In this document: in pieces, positions 34,109 to 44,000 of the stretch | How the letters are laid out: each line of letters opens with the position of its first letter | Position numbering within the stretch: position 1 is the stretch's first letter | From: an uncultured Clostridia bacterium | GTDB lineage: Bacteria > Bacillota > Clostridia > Christensenellales > Borkfalkiaceae | Reading direction: 5' to 3' | Assembly: GCA_944354125.1 (NCBI GenBank) | Contig: CALVPT010000001.1 | Coordinates: 186,001-250,000 of the forward strand | DNA length: 64,000 nucleotides | Program-made: the position numbers and the translations under genes | The notes under the pieces: model-generated | The model's input: the letters and a program-made list of their open reading frames with translations, nothing else | The model's database searches: none | What the model was told of the DNA's origin: nothing

Positions 34109-37100
34109 TTATTCAGAAACAGCTAAAGCCATATCGGAAATTGTTATGTCGCCGCTGCGAAGAGTTGCATCGCCTACAGAAGAATCTACCATGAACTGAA
34201 CGGCAAGGAGCGTTCTCGTGTTGTCGTATACCACCTGAATGGTTACCGTTGCACCTACTTCTATCGTAAAGAACGAACCGCCCCATTCCGTATCAGTTCT
34301 TACAGCCGTGCCGTCCTGAGTTGCGGAGACATTGCAGGAGTCATTATTGCCGACCTTATTTGCCGTAAGATTAACCCTTAAGTTGACCGTTTCGGTTCCG
34401 TTATTAGTTACGGTTGCCGTGAATACGTTATTCGCCTGAAGAGAGGTTGCTATTCCCTGAAGCTCTACAACTTTATACGAATTGCCAGCAATATCAGTAT
34501 AAGAAATATCAAGAGTATTGTCGTCGTTAGCAGTTGCCGTATATGCAGGATCCGTGCCACCGACAAGATTGCCGCCTACCGTAACCGTATCAAGGTCGAT
34601 TCCCGTAGATTCGCCGCTGTATGCCTTGAAAGCTACCCACTTGTACTGCGCCGTTGCAGGCAGAGCGCTTTCGTCGAACGCCCCCGACCACTCGTCGTGG
34701 TCCTTGCAGTTCCAGACATTCATCATTATCTGCGAATCGGCAGTGGGAATGTTTTCGGTTGCCCTGTATACCGCCTTGCCGTCGACATACCAGGTGATCG
34801 AATCGGGCTGCCAGTCAAATCCGTATTCGTGGAAGTCCTCCGACGCGTCAAACCCAAGCTTATGCAGGTATTCGTGATTGCCTTCGCCCCTTGTGTAGTA
34901 GTTGAACTGCACCTCGGTCATATTCTTGCCGAGAATTTCAATGTCTATCTCATCCCACCAAGGGTTGTTGGTATAGGTAAAGAAGGATGAAATGACACCA
35001 GAACAGTCCGCCGCCTTCATGCATACCGAATAGTACCCATATGAATAAGAGGCGCGCGAACGGTACTCGGCGCCGTAATAGGTGTTGCCCTCCTTTTTGA
35101 CGCTCATATTCATTATGCCGTTCTCGACCACCGTGCAGCTGTTGCTCCACGTGCAGTTGAAGGGGTCGTCGTTTTTGTACCCGTCAGCCGACAAGAACCC
35201 CTGGTCGCCCGACTTTGTGAAATCGACTATTATGTCTTCCGCGGCGGTCAGGCGGTCGGGGACTCCCACAACCGATTCGTGGGGAACGCCCGGCTTGTCT
35301 GTATCTTCTGTGTCTCCTGCAGGAGGCGTTACGGGAGTTTGCTCGTCGCCGCCTTCCTCAGATGTAAATTTGAAATTGCTGACGGTGAAATTGCCGCTGT
35401 GAGTTTCAGAATCGCCATAGGTTGCCGAATCAAAATAGAGCTGAACTCTGTTAACTGCACCCCAGTCGCCGTCTCCGTCATAGGTTATAACCAATGTAAT
35501 TTCTTCACCTGCCGCAACCGTAAGCGTAGTGCCGCCGTAAGTCCTGTCCGTATATCCTGCATCCGTACCGCCTATTACGGTATGGGAAAGATTGCATACG
35601 TCGGTAGTCGTTGTACCCTCGGTAGTTACCTTATTGGTGCCTATGACGTCTACCCTTACTTTTGCAGATGTCGTACCATTATTCTTTATAGTAACAGAAA
35701 ACGTATCATTTCCTGCAGCAAGTGTGGCAGCATCAGCCGCGCTTATGTTTGCATAAGAGTCACCGACTACAGCAGTATAGGTAACATTAATCGACGATGA
35801 AGCCGTTCCGCTCTTATCTACCGTATACTTATCGGTCGAATTAAATGTAAGGTTCACACTGTCTCCTGCAGGAGGCGTTACGGGAGTTTGCTCGTCGCCG
35901 CCTTCCTCTTCACCCTCTTCGGGAACGTATTCGCCGCTGAAGGTTATGTCGGAGATTGTTACGTCGCCGCTGTGCGTTGCCGTATCGTTATATACGGACG
36001 AGTCAAGCATTATCTGCAGACTTGCGGGAACGTACTTTGCATCGTAGACAACTTCGATTTCGTAAGTTTCGCCTGCAGCGAGAGTGAAGGTCGAGCCGCC
36101 CCATGCAAGGTCGGTTGCTGCAGCCTCTCCGTCTATGGTTGCGGAAGTGTTGCAGACATAGTGATTATTTGTAACGTTTACTACCTTTTCGCCGATGACG
36201 TCAACCCTCATGGTCACGTTTTCGGTACCGTTGTTCTTTACGGTAAACTTGAGAGTAGTCTTATCGCCTGCAACCGTCTTGATATCCGTGATGTTTACGT
36301 TCTTGTACGTCGCGCCAGGTATTGCCGAATATGTAACATCTATACTGTTGCCGTCTTCGGAAGTATTAATAATGTAGAAAGTTCCACCGAGGTCACCCTC
36401 AATCTCGTGATTTGTTCCGTTGATATTGATGCCCTGATTGTTGCTTTCGGGGGCGTCAGGAATTACGACTTCGCCCTGCTTTGCAAGCTTGACGTCGCTG
36501 ATTGTGATGTTGCCGCTCTTTTCGACGACACCCGACTGAAGTGAATCGAGCATGATTTCAACAGAGGAAATTACTCCGTAGTACTTGATTTCGATTTCTA
36601 CTTCTTCACCCGGAGCAAGGTCGATGAACGTACCTTCGCCCGCGTTGGTGCGGAGAAGTTCTCCGTTACCGAAACCGTAGGAGTTTGTAGTGGTGGTCAG
36701 ATCGCCCGACACGCTGCGTACATTTATACGCGCGTTCGTCGTCTGCGTATCGGAATTATTCTTGAGAGTCATATGCAGCCAGTTCTTATCTGCCGCATCC
36801 TCTGCGCCTATGGCATAGTTTACGTTGTTATACGCTCCTGCCTTTGTCCAGGTTACGCTTGCAGACTTTCCGTCAGAACCTGCAGCAACAGTATAGTCCG
36901 TTTGAGTGTCGTTGGCACTTGCTACAAGCTCGATGGGGAGCGCTTCGGTTGCCGTCCAGTCGCCCTCGAACTCCTCAACTTCGACTTCCTCGGGTATTTC
37001 GCCCCATTCAGCTTGGGCAGACGTCCTTACCCACTTATATTCTGCGCCCTCGGTGCCGGGATTGGAATATTCGCCCATCCAGCCTTCGGCAGCCTCCGTG

Positions 37101-37849
37101 CCGCACCAGTAGTTCATGAGTATTCTTCCTGCCGCTGCAGGCATTGCGCTGTCAGCAGTTGCCTCTACCTTATATACAGGCTCGTTGTCTACAAACCATA
37201 CGATATAGTCTTTCGTCCAGCGGAATCCGTACTCGTGGAACTCTTCGGAAGCATCGAACCCGAGGTCATACATATGCTCGTGGCCGCCTACTCCGTTCAC
37301 ATAGTAATTGAACTGAACCTCTGTAGTGTCGGAACCCAGAAATTCAATGTCTATTTCGTCCCAGGGATTGGGCTCGCCGGTATTGGGATTGGTATCATAG
37401 TTGCCCGTGCAGGTAAAGAATGTGCTGGCCGTGCCCTCCTTCTTTGCAGGTTTCATGCACACTTCGTAATCGCCGTAACCGAAATACTGATATGTACGCG
37501 CCTCGCCGCCGAAATATTCATTGTACGTCTCAACCGAACCGTTGGGGTTGTCGGCTATGGTCAGCTTCATCGTGCCGTTTTCATAGGATACGTTGTTCGC
37601 ACTCCACTCAGTGTTGAACACGCTTTTGTTTGACCAGCCGTCCGACTCGAATACGGCCTCCGCCTTGCCTTCCGACCAGTCGGCAAGCACTTCGCCCTCG
37701 AGCTCTTTGTCGGTCAGCTGTTGCTGTTCCTGCTGGTCATTGTCCTTATCATTGTCCTTGTTGCCGCATGCCGTCAACGTAAACAAGCCCGCAGACATTG
37801 TCGCTGCCAGCGTCAACGCCGACAGAGTCACCAATAATTTCTTTCTCAT
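34109..37849 (-). CDS. Multi-domain GH16 beta-glucanase lipoprotein with two catalytic domains
   Basis: The 1246-residue protein starts at ATG 37849 behind GGGAG. A lipoprotein signal ends at LTAC (Cys28). Domains in order: GH16-1 (about 55-285, catalytic DEIDIEFLG with E165, D167, E169); beta-sandwich modules at about 305-460, 475-640 and 665-830; GH16-2 (about 862-1078, DEIDIEILG with E967, D969, E971); a fourth module at 1090-1246. Two linkers share GGDEQTPVTPPAGD. The modules repeat a pattern of KNNGTE...RVDV and SGDITISD and are probably carbohydrate-binding. GH16 enzymes of this kind cut beta-1,3-1,4- or beta-1,3-glucan. GH16-2 is nearly identical to the neighbouring small GH16 gene. 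Confidence 0.9.
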   Translation of the reverse strand: MRKKLLVTLSALTLAATMSAGLFTLTACGNKDNDKDNDQQEQQQLTDKELEGEVLADWSEGKAEAVFESDGWSNKSVFNTEWSANNVSYENGTMKLTIADNPNGSVETYNEYFGGEARTYQYFGYGDYEVCMKPAKKEGTASTFFTCTGNYDTNPNTGEPNPWDEIDIEFLGSDTTEVQFNYYVNGVGGHEHMYDLGFDASEEFHEYGFRWTKDYIVWFVDNEPVYKVEATADSAMPAAAGRILMNYWCGTEAAEGWMGEYSNPGTEGAEYKWVRTSAQAEWGEIPEEVEVEEFEGDWTATEALPIELVASANDTQTDYTVAAGSDGKSASVTWTKAGAYNNVNYAIGAEDAADKNWLHMTLKNNSDTQTTNARINVRSVSGDLTTTTNSYGFGNGELLRTNAGEGTFIDLAPGEEVEIEIKYYGVISSVEIMLDSLQSGVVEKSGNITISDVKLAKQGEVVIPDAPESNNQGININGTNHEIEGDLGGTFYIINTSEDGNSIDVTYSAIPGATYKNVNITDIKTVAGDKTTLKFTVKNNGTENVTMRVDVIGEKVVNVTNNHYVCNTSATIDGEAAATDLAWGGSTFTLAAGETYEIEVVYDAKYVPASLQIMLDSSVYNDTATHSGDVTISDITFSGEYVPEEGEEEGGDEQTPVTPPAGDSVNLTFNSTDKYTVDKSGTASSSINVTYTAVVGDSYANISAADAATLAAGNDTFSVTIKNNGTTSAKVRVDVIGTNKVTTEGTTTTDVCNLSHTVIGGTDAGYTDRTYGGTTLTVAAGEEITLVITYDGDGDWGAVNRVQLYFDSATYGDSETHSGNFTVSNFKFTSEEGGDEQTPVTPPAGDTEDTDKPGVPHESVVGVPDRLTAAEDIIVDFTKSGDQGFLSADGYKNDDPFNCTWSNSCTVVENGIMNMSVKKEGNTYYGAEYRSRASYSYGYYSVCMKAADCSGVISSFFTYTNNPWWDEIDIEILGKNMTEVQFNYYTRGEGNHEYLHKLGFDASEDFHEYGFDWQPDSITWYVDGKAVYRATENIPTADSQIMMNVWNCKDHDEWSGAFDESALPATAQYKWVAFKAYSGESTGIDLDTVTVGGNLVGGTDPAYTATANDDNTLDISYTDIAGNSYKVVELQGIATSLQANNVFTATVTNNGTETVNLRVNLTANKVGNNDSCNVSATQDGTAVRTDTEWGGSFFTIEVGATVTIQVVYDNTRTLLAVQFMVDSSVGDATLRSGDITISDMALAVSE
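34620..35312. repeat. Large direct repeat, copy 1 (within multi-domain GH16 gene)
   Basis: This 693-bp segment encodes GH16-2 of the large lipoprotein and recurs at 37924-38616 at a constant offset of 3304 with no indels. By eye I count 14 mismatches. The first 380 bases (34620-34999) are identical. Confidence 0.95.
35311..35359. repeat. Linker repeat, copy 1
   Basis: A 49-bp exact direct repeat, copy 2 at 35860-35908. It encodes the proline/threonine-rich linker that joins modules in the large GH16 protein, and marks internal module duplication. Confidence 0.9.
35860..35908. repeat. Linker repeat, copy 2
   Basis: Exact 49-bp copy of 35311-35359, offset 549, within the same gene between modules two and three. 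Confidence 0.9.
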
Positions 37850-37910
37850 AAATTTTCTCCCTGAAAAAAAATTTCGTTTATCAACAGACAAAGCTCATGC
37901 CGCGCCTTGA

Positions 37911-38714
37911 TCAGTTTCCCTCATATGCCTTGAAAGCTACCCACTTGTACTGCGCCGTTGCAGGCAGAGCGCTTTCGTCGAACGCCCCCGACCACTCGTC
38001 GTGGTCCTTGCAGTTCCAGACATTCATCATTATCTGCGAATCGGCAGTGGGAATGTTTTCGGTTGCCCTGTATACCGCCTTGCCGTCGACATACCAGGTG
38101 ATCGAATCGGGCTGCCAGTCAAATCCGTATTCGTGGAAGTCCTCCGACGCGTCAAACCCAAGCTTATGCAGGTATTCGTGATTGCCTTCGCCCCTTGTGT
38201 AGTAGTTGAACTGCACCTCGGTCATATTCTTGCCGAGAATTTCAATGTCTATCTCATCCCACCAAGGGTTGTTGGTATAGGTAAAGAAGGATGAAATGAC
38301 ACCCGAACAGTCCGCCGCCTTCATGCATACCGAATAGTACCCATATGAATAATAGGCGTGCGAACGGTACTCGGCGCCGTAATAGGTGTTGCCCTCCTTT
38401 TTGACGCTCATATTCATTATGCCGTCCTCGACCACCGTGCAGCTGTTGCTCCACGTGCAGTTGAAGGGGTCGCCGTTTTTGTACCCGTTGGCCGACCAGA
38501 ACCCCTGGTCGCCCGACTTAGTGAAATCGACTATTCTGTCTTCCGCGGCGGTCAGGCGGTCGGGGACTCCCTCAACCGATTCGTGGGGAACGTCTGCCTT
38601 GTCTGTATCTTCTGTCAGCTGACAGCCAGATAAGAATGCCGCCCCTGCGAGCGTTATTCCGCACAGCGCGAGACATGTATATTTTGTAAAAGGGTGTCTG
38701 TTAAATAATCCCAT
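37911..38714 (-). CDS. Small GH16 beta-glucanase lipoprotein
   Basis: A 267-residue GH16 enzyme with a lipoprotein signal (residues 1-31, LSGC). The single catalytic domain has DEIDIEILG and WNCKDHDEWSGAFD, and ends shortly after it without binding modules. From about residue 34 onwards it is almost identical to GH16-2 of the next gene downstream, which starts about 60 bases later on the same strand. It probably cuts mixed-linkage or beta-1,3 glucan at the cell surface. ATG 38714 follows AAGGAAAC. It has a promoter overlapping the terminator of the kinase gene. Confidence 0.9.
   Translation of the reverse strand: MGLFNRHPFTKYTCLALCGITLAGAAFLSGCQLTEDTDKADVPHESVEGVPDRLTAAEDRIVDFTKSGDQGFWSANGYKNGDPFNCTWSNSCTVVEDGIMNMSVKKEGNTYYGAEYRSHAYYSYGYYSVCMKAADCSGVISSFFTYTNNPWWDEIDIEILGKNMTEVQFNYYTRGEGNHEYLHKLGFDASEDFHEYGFDWQPDSITWYVDGKAVYRATENIPTADSQIMMNVWNCKDHDEWSGAFDESALPATAQYKWVAFKAYEGN
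37924..38616. repeat. Large direct repeat, copy 2 (small GH16 gene)
   Basis: Second copy of the segment at 34620-35312; here it forms the whole mature catalytic domain of the small GH16 gene. Mismatches are concentrated in the half that encodes the N-terminal part of the domain. Confidence 0.95.
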
Positions 38715-38749
38715 AAATGTTTCCTTGCTCTCAACCTGAGTTCATAATT

Positions 38750-38777
38750 ATTGTAATAAAAAAACACCCATTGTCAA
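38750..38777 (-). promoter_or_regulatory. Candidate promoter of GH16 genes
   Basis: TTGACA (38772-38777), 16-bp spacer, TACAAT (38750-38755) on the minus strand. The -35 lies in the loop of the kinase terminator hairpin. Confidence 0.6.
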
Positions 38778-38786
38778 TGAGTGTTT
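38757..38786 (-). terminator. Terminator of the LytTR two-component operon
   Basis: On the minus strand AAACACTCATT/AATGGGTGTTT (one G-U pair) with loop GAC is followed by a run of Ts, 18 bases after the kinase stop. Confidence 0.82.
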
Positions 38787-38803
38787 CTCAAACTGTATTT
38801 TTT

Positions 38804-40189
38804 TTACTCATTCTGTAACTTTTGCACGCCGGAACTGAATAAAATATTCAGATGAAAGACGTCGCCGGTCACAAACGTAGTCAGCTCTCCGCCGTATTTG
38901 CGGGCTATCATACGTATGCTGCGGGATCCGAAACCGTGATAGTTTTTGTCCTCCTTGGTAGTTACGGGCAGACCGTCGCGGAAATCGAGTTTACCCTTGA
39001 AATAGTTCTCCTCCTGCAGAATCAACAGGTCATTTTTTGTCTTTATGACGAGGTTTATTATTCTCTTGTCCTTATCGGGCAGCTGTTTTACCGCCTCCAG
39101 CGCATTGTCGATGATGTTTCCGAACAGACAATATAGGTCGCCGCTCTCGATAAACGACAGCTTTTTACCCTCGACCATGCAGGAAAACTTTATCTTATTC
39201 TGTTCGCAGTAAAGGCTCTTTTCCGTGAGGAGCACGTCCAGAAGTTCGTTACCCGTCTCGACCTTTGAATCGTATATGGAGATGCTCTTATAAAGGTCGT
39301 CCACCGCCTTTGAGCTTATTTTGCCCTCTGCGGCAAACAGTTCGCCGAGTTTATACTTTATGTCGTGACACTTGATGTTTATCATCTCTATGGTGTCCTT
39401 TGAAATCTCGTACTGCTGTTTGCCCTGTTTTATGGCATACTGAAGATATTCGACCTCCCTTTCGAGGTTGTTCTGCTCTATCGTCTTGGAAATGAGCAGA
39501 ATGACTATCGCGCAGCACACAACCGAGAATATGTTGCCCGTCTGCCACAGAACATAATAATTATAGTCGTCGAACCTGCCCTCTCTCTGAGTGCTCAGCC
39601 GCGAGAAATATATATCCTCGACAGAGCACAAAAGTATGGTCACGGCGAGGACGACTACCGAAATTATGAGCATCCGATAGTTTATCCTGCTGTTTTCCAT
39701 GCGCCTTGTGAGCGGACCGATAAACAGAAAATACGTAGCCACGGCTATCGCGGCGAAGAAGGCATAGTATATAAGGCGATAGTACAGCTCGAACATATTG
39801 CCCCAGCCGTCGTAAAGCCTGAATGATTCGCCTATGCCCCAGAATATGAGAAAGAGCTTGTAGGTCAGATTCTGTACGGCATATGCCAGACTGCAGCAAA
39901 AAAGGCTTGTGCGGTATTCTATGGCAAAGCACAGCCGCACGTGCACGGTGACTACGGCAAAAAGCGCAATGTAGATGAGTACTCTGCCGAGTACGGTCTG
40001 CCCGAACAGGTTGTAAAGTATTGCCGCAACGAACGCAACCGCCGCAACGGCGACGACGCCCGCCGCCTTCAGGGGGAAAAACCTTGCGCGGCCGAGGCGC
40101 AGGGTGACGAGTATGCAGAACACGTACAATTCCAGAAGAAATTCCAAAATGACGCGCGCATAGTCGGAAAGTACGGCGGCAAAGTCCAT
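38804..40189 (-). CDS. GHKL sensor histidine kinase (AgrC-like)
   Basis: The 461-residue protein has six or seven N-terminal membrane segments (residues 12-235), a dimerisation region with the phospho-acceptor H275 in KCHDIKYKLGE, and a GHKL ATPase domain with N-box GNIIDNALEAV (about 358) and HGFGSRSIRMIA. This is the AgrC/quorum-sensing class of kinases that typically sense peptides or envelope cues. No agrB or agrD is present. Its start overlaps the regulator stop (TAATG). It lies between the ABC transporter/regulator genes and the glucanase genes. Confidence 0.92.
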   Translation of the reverse strand: MDFAAVLSDYARVILEFLLELYVFCILVTLRLGRARFFPLKAAGVVAVAAVAFVAAILYNLFGQTVLGRVLIYIALFAVVTVHVRLCFAIEYRTSLFCCSLAYAVQNLTYKLFLIFWGIGESFRLYDGWGNMFELYYRLIYYAFFAAIAVATYFLFIGPLTRRMENSRINYRMLIISVVVLAVTILLCSVEDIYFSRLSTQREGRFDDYNYYVLWQTGNIFSVVCCAIVILLISKTIEQNNLEREVEYLQYAIKQGKQQYEISKDTIEMINIKCHDIKYKLGELFAAEGKISSKAVDDLYKSISIYDSKVETGNELLDVLLTEKSLYCEQNKIKFSCMVEGKKLSFIESGDLYCLFGNIIDNALEAVKQLPDKDKRIINLVIKTKNDLLILQEENYFKGKLDFRDGLPVTTKEDKNYHGFGSRSIRMIARKYGGELTTFVTGDVFHLNILFSSGVQKLQNE

Positions 40190-40908
40190 TATCTGTCACC
40201 TCCGCCTGCGCCTGCGAACCAGTTCGCGAGTTCTGCCATAAAGGAGGCTCGGCGCGGACGGCTTATCTGGAGCATATGATTGCCCACCTGCACTTCCGAA
40301 TTCTTTACGCTGACTATGAATTTGGGATTGACGAGATAGCACTTGTTGCACCTGAGGAAGCCATATTTTTTTAGCTCCGCCTCGACATTGGCAAGCACGC
40401 CCGTCATCTCTATTACGTCGTCGACGAGATGATAATAGAGCCTGTGCTTGATTATCTCGACATACATCAGCTTATCCGTCGAAATGCGCCTCATGCCGCC
40501 CGCAAGCGTTATCATTATTCCCTTTTCCTCGTTCATGAGATATATGTCGAGGGCTTTTTGGAACTTCATGGAGAAGTCGTAATATGTAACGGGCTTGACG
40601 AGGAAACTTACGGCATCCACCTCGTACCCCTTCTGCGCATACTGAACCATACGCGTTATGAATATCAGAGACACCGTCTTGTCGAGCTTCCTCAGTTCGA
40701 ACGCGGCGTCCATGCCGTTCATGCCCGGCATCTGTATGTCCATGAATATGACGGCAAAGGACGCGCGGTAATTTTCGAGCAATTCGTTGCCCGAATGGTA
40801 CCTCGTTACGTTGAACTCCTGTCCCGTCTCCTCTGCGTATTTGTCTATGAAGGAGATAAGCCTCTCCGCAGAGCTGTCCTTATCTTCTACAACGGCAATG
40901 TTAGTCAT
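40189..40908 (-). CDS. LytTR response regulator (AgrA-like)
   Basis: A 239-residue regulator with a receiver domain (acidic pair E8-D9, phospho-acceptor D57 in IFMDIQMPGMNG, T about 85, K about 106 in LVKPV) and a C-terminal LytTR DNA-binding domain (about 135-235; RCNKCYLVNPKFIVSV). LytTR regulators bind short direct repeats upstream of target promoters. Translationally coupled to the kinase and expressed from a consensus promoter. Its targets are not known; the adjacent glucanase genes are candidates. Confidence 0.94.
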   Translation of the reverse strand: MTNIAVVEDKDSSAERLISFIDKYAEETGQEFNVTRYHSGNELLENYRASFAVIFMDIQMPGMNGMDAAFELRKLDKTVSLIFITRMVQYAQKGYEVDAVSFLVKPVTYYDFSMKFQKALDIYLMNEEKGIMITLAGGMRRISTDKLMYVEIIKHRLYYHLVDDVIEMTGVLANVEAELKKYGFLRCNKCYLVNPKFIVSVKNSEVQVGNHMLQISRPRRASFMAELANWFAGAGGGDR

Positions 40909-40937
40909 GCAATCCCTCTGATATCAACTTTACAATT

Positions 40938-40966
40938 ATTTTACTATATAAAATATCCGCTGTCAA
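40938..40966 (-). promoter_or_regulatory. Promoter of the two-component operon
   Basis: TTGACA (40961-40966), 17-bp spacer, TAAAAT (40938-40943) on the minus strand. A sequence AAAGTTGAT, which fits a LytTR half-site, lies in the leader. Confidence 0.85.
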
Positions 40967-41014
40967 TATCCAACTTTTATGACGGCGGCTACTTTTTCAA
41001 GGCATAAACATAAT

Positions 41015-41042
41015 GGCCGAGGAAGGAAAACCTTCCGCGGCC
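41015..41042 (-). terminator. Hairpin after ABC transporter gene
   Basis: A 12-bp stem with one mismatch (GGCCGCGGAAGG/CCTTCCTCGGCC) and loop TTTT, 22 bases after the ABC gene stop on the minus strand. The following sequence ATTATGTTTATG is only moderately U-rich. Confidence 0.55.
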
Positions 41043-41064
41043 GAAATGTCTTGAAGAGATTTGA

Positions 41065-44000
41065 TTATAACGCCCTTATGCTCTCTACGGGACGCTTCTT
41101 TGCGATTGAGTATACGGGCATAAACGTAGATATTACAGAGGTCAATATGGCTATGCCTATCATGATGACTACCGATAAGGGTCCGAACACGAACAGCGCG
41201 AGAGGCATTCCGAGTTCTGCCGCGATCATCGAATTGAATACCGAACACAACAGCACGGAAACAATAAGGGCAAGCACGAGACAGATAGCCGTTATTATGA
41301 CAGTCTCCGAATAGAATATCTTGAATACGTCCACGCTCCTTGCGCCGACCGCCCTCAGTATGCCTATCTCCTTCTTCTTGCTGACTATGGAGACGGATAT
41401 GAAGTTGAACAGAAGCAGCATGGAGAATGCAGCAAGCGCTATGCCCACATACAGGAATACCTGCGACAACACGTCTATGAGCGAAATGTAATTGGAGAGC
41501 TGATTTACGACCGAATTGGTTATCTCATAGAACGAACCGTCGTCTTCCGTGAGGACAGTCTTCTCCACTACGGAATTTATCGTGGAGGCATCCTTTATGA
41601 ATACCGCCCTGCTGTACATGTCGCCCGTCGCGTCGTATTTCGTTTCAGTTCTGCTGGTCCAGATATCGCCAGCCTGCCTGAGCACCATGTCGTATATATC
41701 GCTTCCGCAATAGATGCGGTCGGGCATATCGTAGCCGCCAAAATAGAATCCCTCTATGGTGACCGCAGTCCTTGCCATATCCGACGTATCGCTGTACATT
41801 TCCGAATTTTCGAAGACGGGAATGTCATATTTATCGACGAACTCCATTACTTCCGCGAGATAGCCAATCCTTTCTGCGTCTGTGAGCTCGAACGTCTCGT
41901 CGGATATGCCGAAGCATATGCCCTGAACGAACCAATCGAGTTTGCGATAGAGCGCGCCGTCGCCGTCGTCTTTGCTCCACTCCTCGCTGATACTTCCGTC
42001 CGTGTCGTACATGCCTATGTAATTTGACACGCTGCTCATTATGACATTGCCCAGACTTTGAGCCTCGTAGGCAATTCCGTTACCGGAAAGAGAATTAAGC
42101 CTGGTTCCGTCCAACCCGTATACGTTGAACTGCTTGAAGCCGCTTTCGACGGGCAACTTCTGTCCGCCGCTGACATATGTATAGATTCCGTTCGACTCTA
42201 TATGGTACGGCAAATTAAAATATATGAAATATTCTGAAACGTCGGTCTGATTGCCGTAGTCGTGGCTTAAATAATCGGCGTTGGCATCGTAGAACGAATC
42301 ATCGACAATGGCATAGGCATAGAAACCGCCGTTTAACTCGCTTTCCCACTTATACCCGAGATTGCCGTCCGCATTCTCCGAAGTATATTCTTCGGGAACG
42401 GCCTGCGCCTCGTATACGCCGCTTACCTTATAGGGATGCGACAGTATATCTCCCGAACCGTAACTGTTGTTGAGATATATGACCGCGTCTTCAAGGTCGG
42501 AGTACTGCTCTACCCTGTGCTCTGCTTTCTGTCCATTCTCATCTATGTAGTAGAGCTTGCAGCCTTTGCGTATTGCCTCGAAGGTGTAGTCTGATATCAT
42601 GAGTTCGTCAGACGCGTCGGGATATTTGCCCCAGAGAATTTTCTGGCTGCGGAATATGCTGTCTTCCGCGGTGATTGCAAAGCCCTTGAGCGTCGTCTTG
42701 TATATTTCCGAATCGCCCTGCGCGGCGTTGTAGATAGAGAATTCGGGATCTGAGTAATATTCTTGGGAATAGTTGAAGGTAAAGACGGCGTCTTTATCCA
42801 GATTATCCCATACGTCGTCAGCTTCGCGCTGTTTGAATGCGCCACCTTCATATGACTCATATGACGATTGAAGCTCGCCGTTAATGTAACTATTGATGGT
42901 TACGTAGTAGTTCTTGCGCGCTATGACATAGTCGTCCTGACTCATCATCAGGCTTTCGGACACCGTCTGCTGCTCGTTGAAGAGCATGAGCGTCGAGAAA
43001 AGTCCGAACATGGTGAATGCGATGAAGGTCAGAAATATCGTGAAGAACAGCCTGAACGGCTTTACCTTCATACTGCTTGCGCCTATCTTTATGGCGTGGC
43101 GAAGAGGAAGTTTGGAACGTATGAAACGGCTCTCTTCGGCAGTATATTTCTTCCTCTCAATCTTGTCCGTCTGCGTCGCGAAAAACTGTTCCCTTGCGCC
43201 GTTTTCATCGATTCTCGCCTGCTTCCTGAATGCCGATATGTCGCCCTTGTTGTTTGAAATGAGCACGTCCGACTGCGCCGAAAGCAGGAATTTTTCGATG
43301 TTCTTCATATCCTGCGGCGTAAGTTTTGCTCCGCTCTTTACGGAGATGGTGTTTTCGCCTATGTAGCTTACGTTTTCGCTTGCCGACTCTGCGGCAACCT
43401 TGCACTTGGTTACGTCGGAAATTATCCTGCCGTCCTTAAGCTCGACTATTCTGTCGCCGTAGATTTCGGCAAATTCCCTGTCGTGCGAGACAACTATTAC
43501 AAGCTTGCTTTCAGAAAGTTTTTTGAGCGTGTCGAACACCTGCTTGCCCGTCGCAGAATCGAGCGCGCCCGTCGGCTCGTCCGCCATTATTATCTCGGGC
43601 TCCTTGACCAGCGCCCTCGCGATTGCGATTCGCTGTTTCTGTCCGCCCGAAAGGGTGTTGGGCTTGCGCTTTGCGAACTGCTCCATCTCCACCGAGCGCA
43701 GAATTTCGGCTATCTTGGCTTTATCCTTGGGTTTGCCCTGCAATTCCAACGCAAGCGCTATGTTGTCCTCGACCGTGAACTCGTTGAGTATGTTGTACTC
43801 CTGGAATATGAAGCCGACGAATGTGTTGCGGTAGCTGTCGAAATCGCTGGTCGAGAAGGTCTTGCTGCCCCTGCCCTTTACTATGATTTCGCCGCCGTCG
43901 GGACGGTCGAGACCGCCTATGAGATTCAAAAGCGTAGACTTACCGCTGCCCGACTTGCCGAGCAGAAAGACCATGCCCGTATCGCCGAAAGTCAGCGATA

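Noticed and set aside
37911..38714. Small GH16 gene as a truncated pseudogene of the large GH16 gene
   Set aside because: It has its own lipoprotein signal, ribosome site, promoter and intact catalytic motif, so it is a functional paralogue in appearance.
40909..41000. LytTR autoregulatory repeat upstream of the response regulator
   Set aside because: AAAGTTGGA and AAAGTTGAT fit the half-site but are about 45 bases apart instead of 12-13, and such short words occur by chance.
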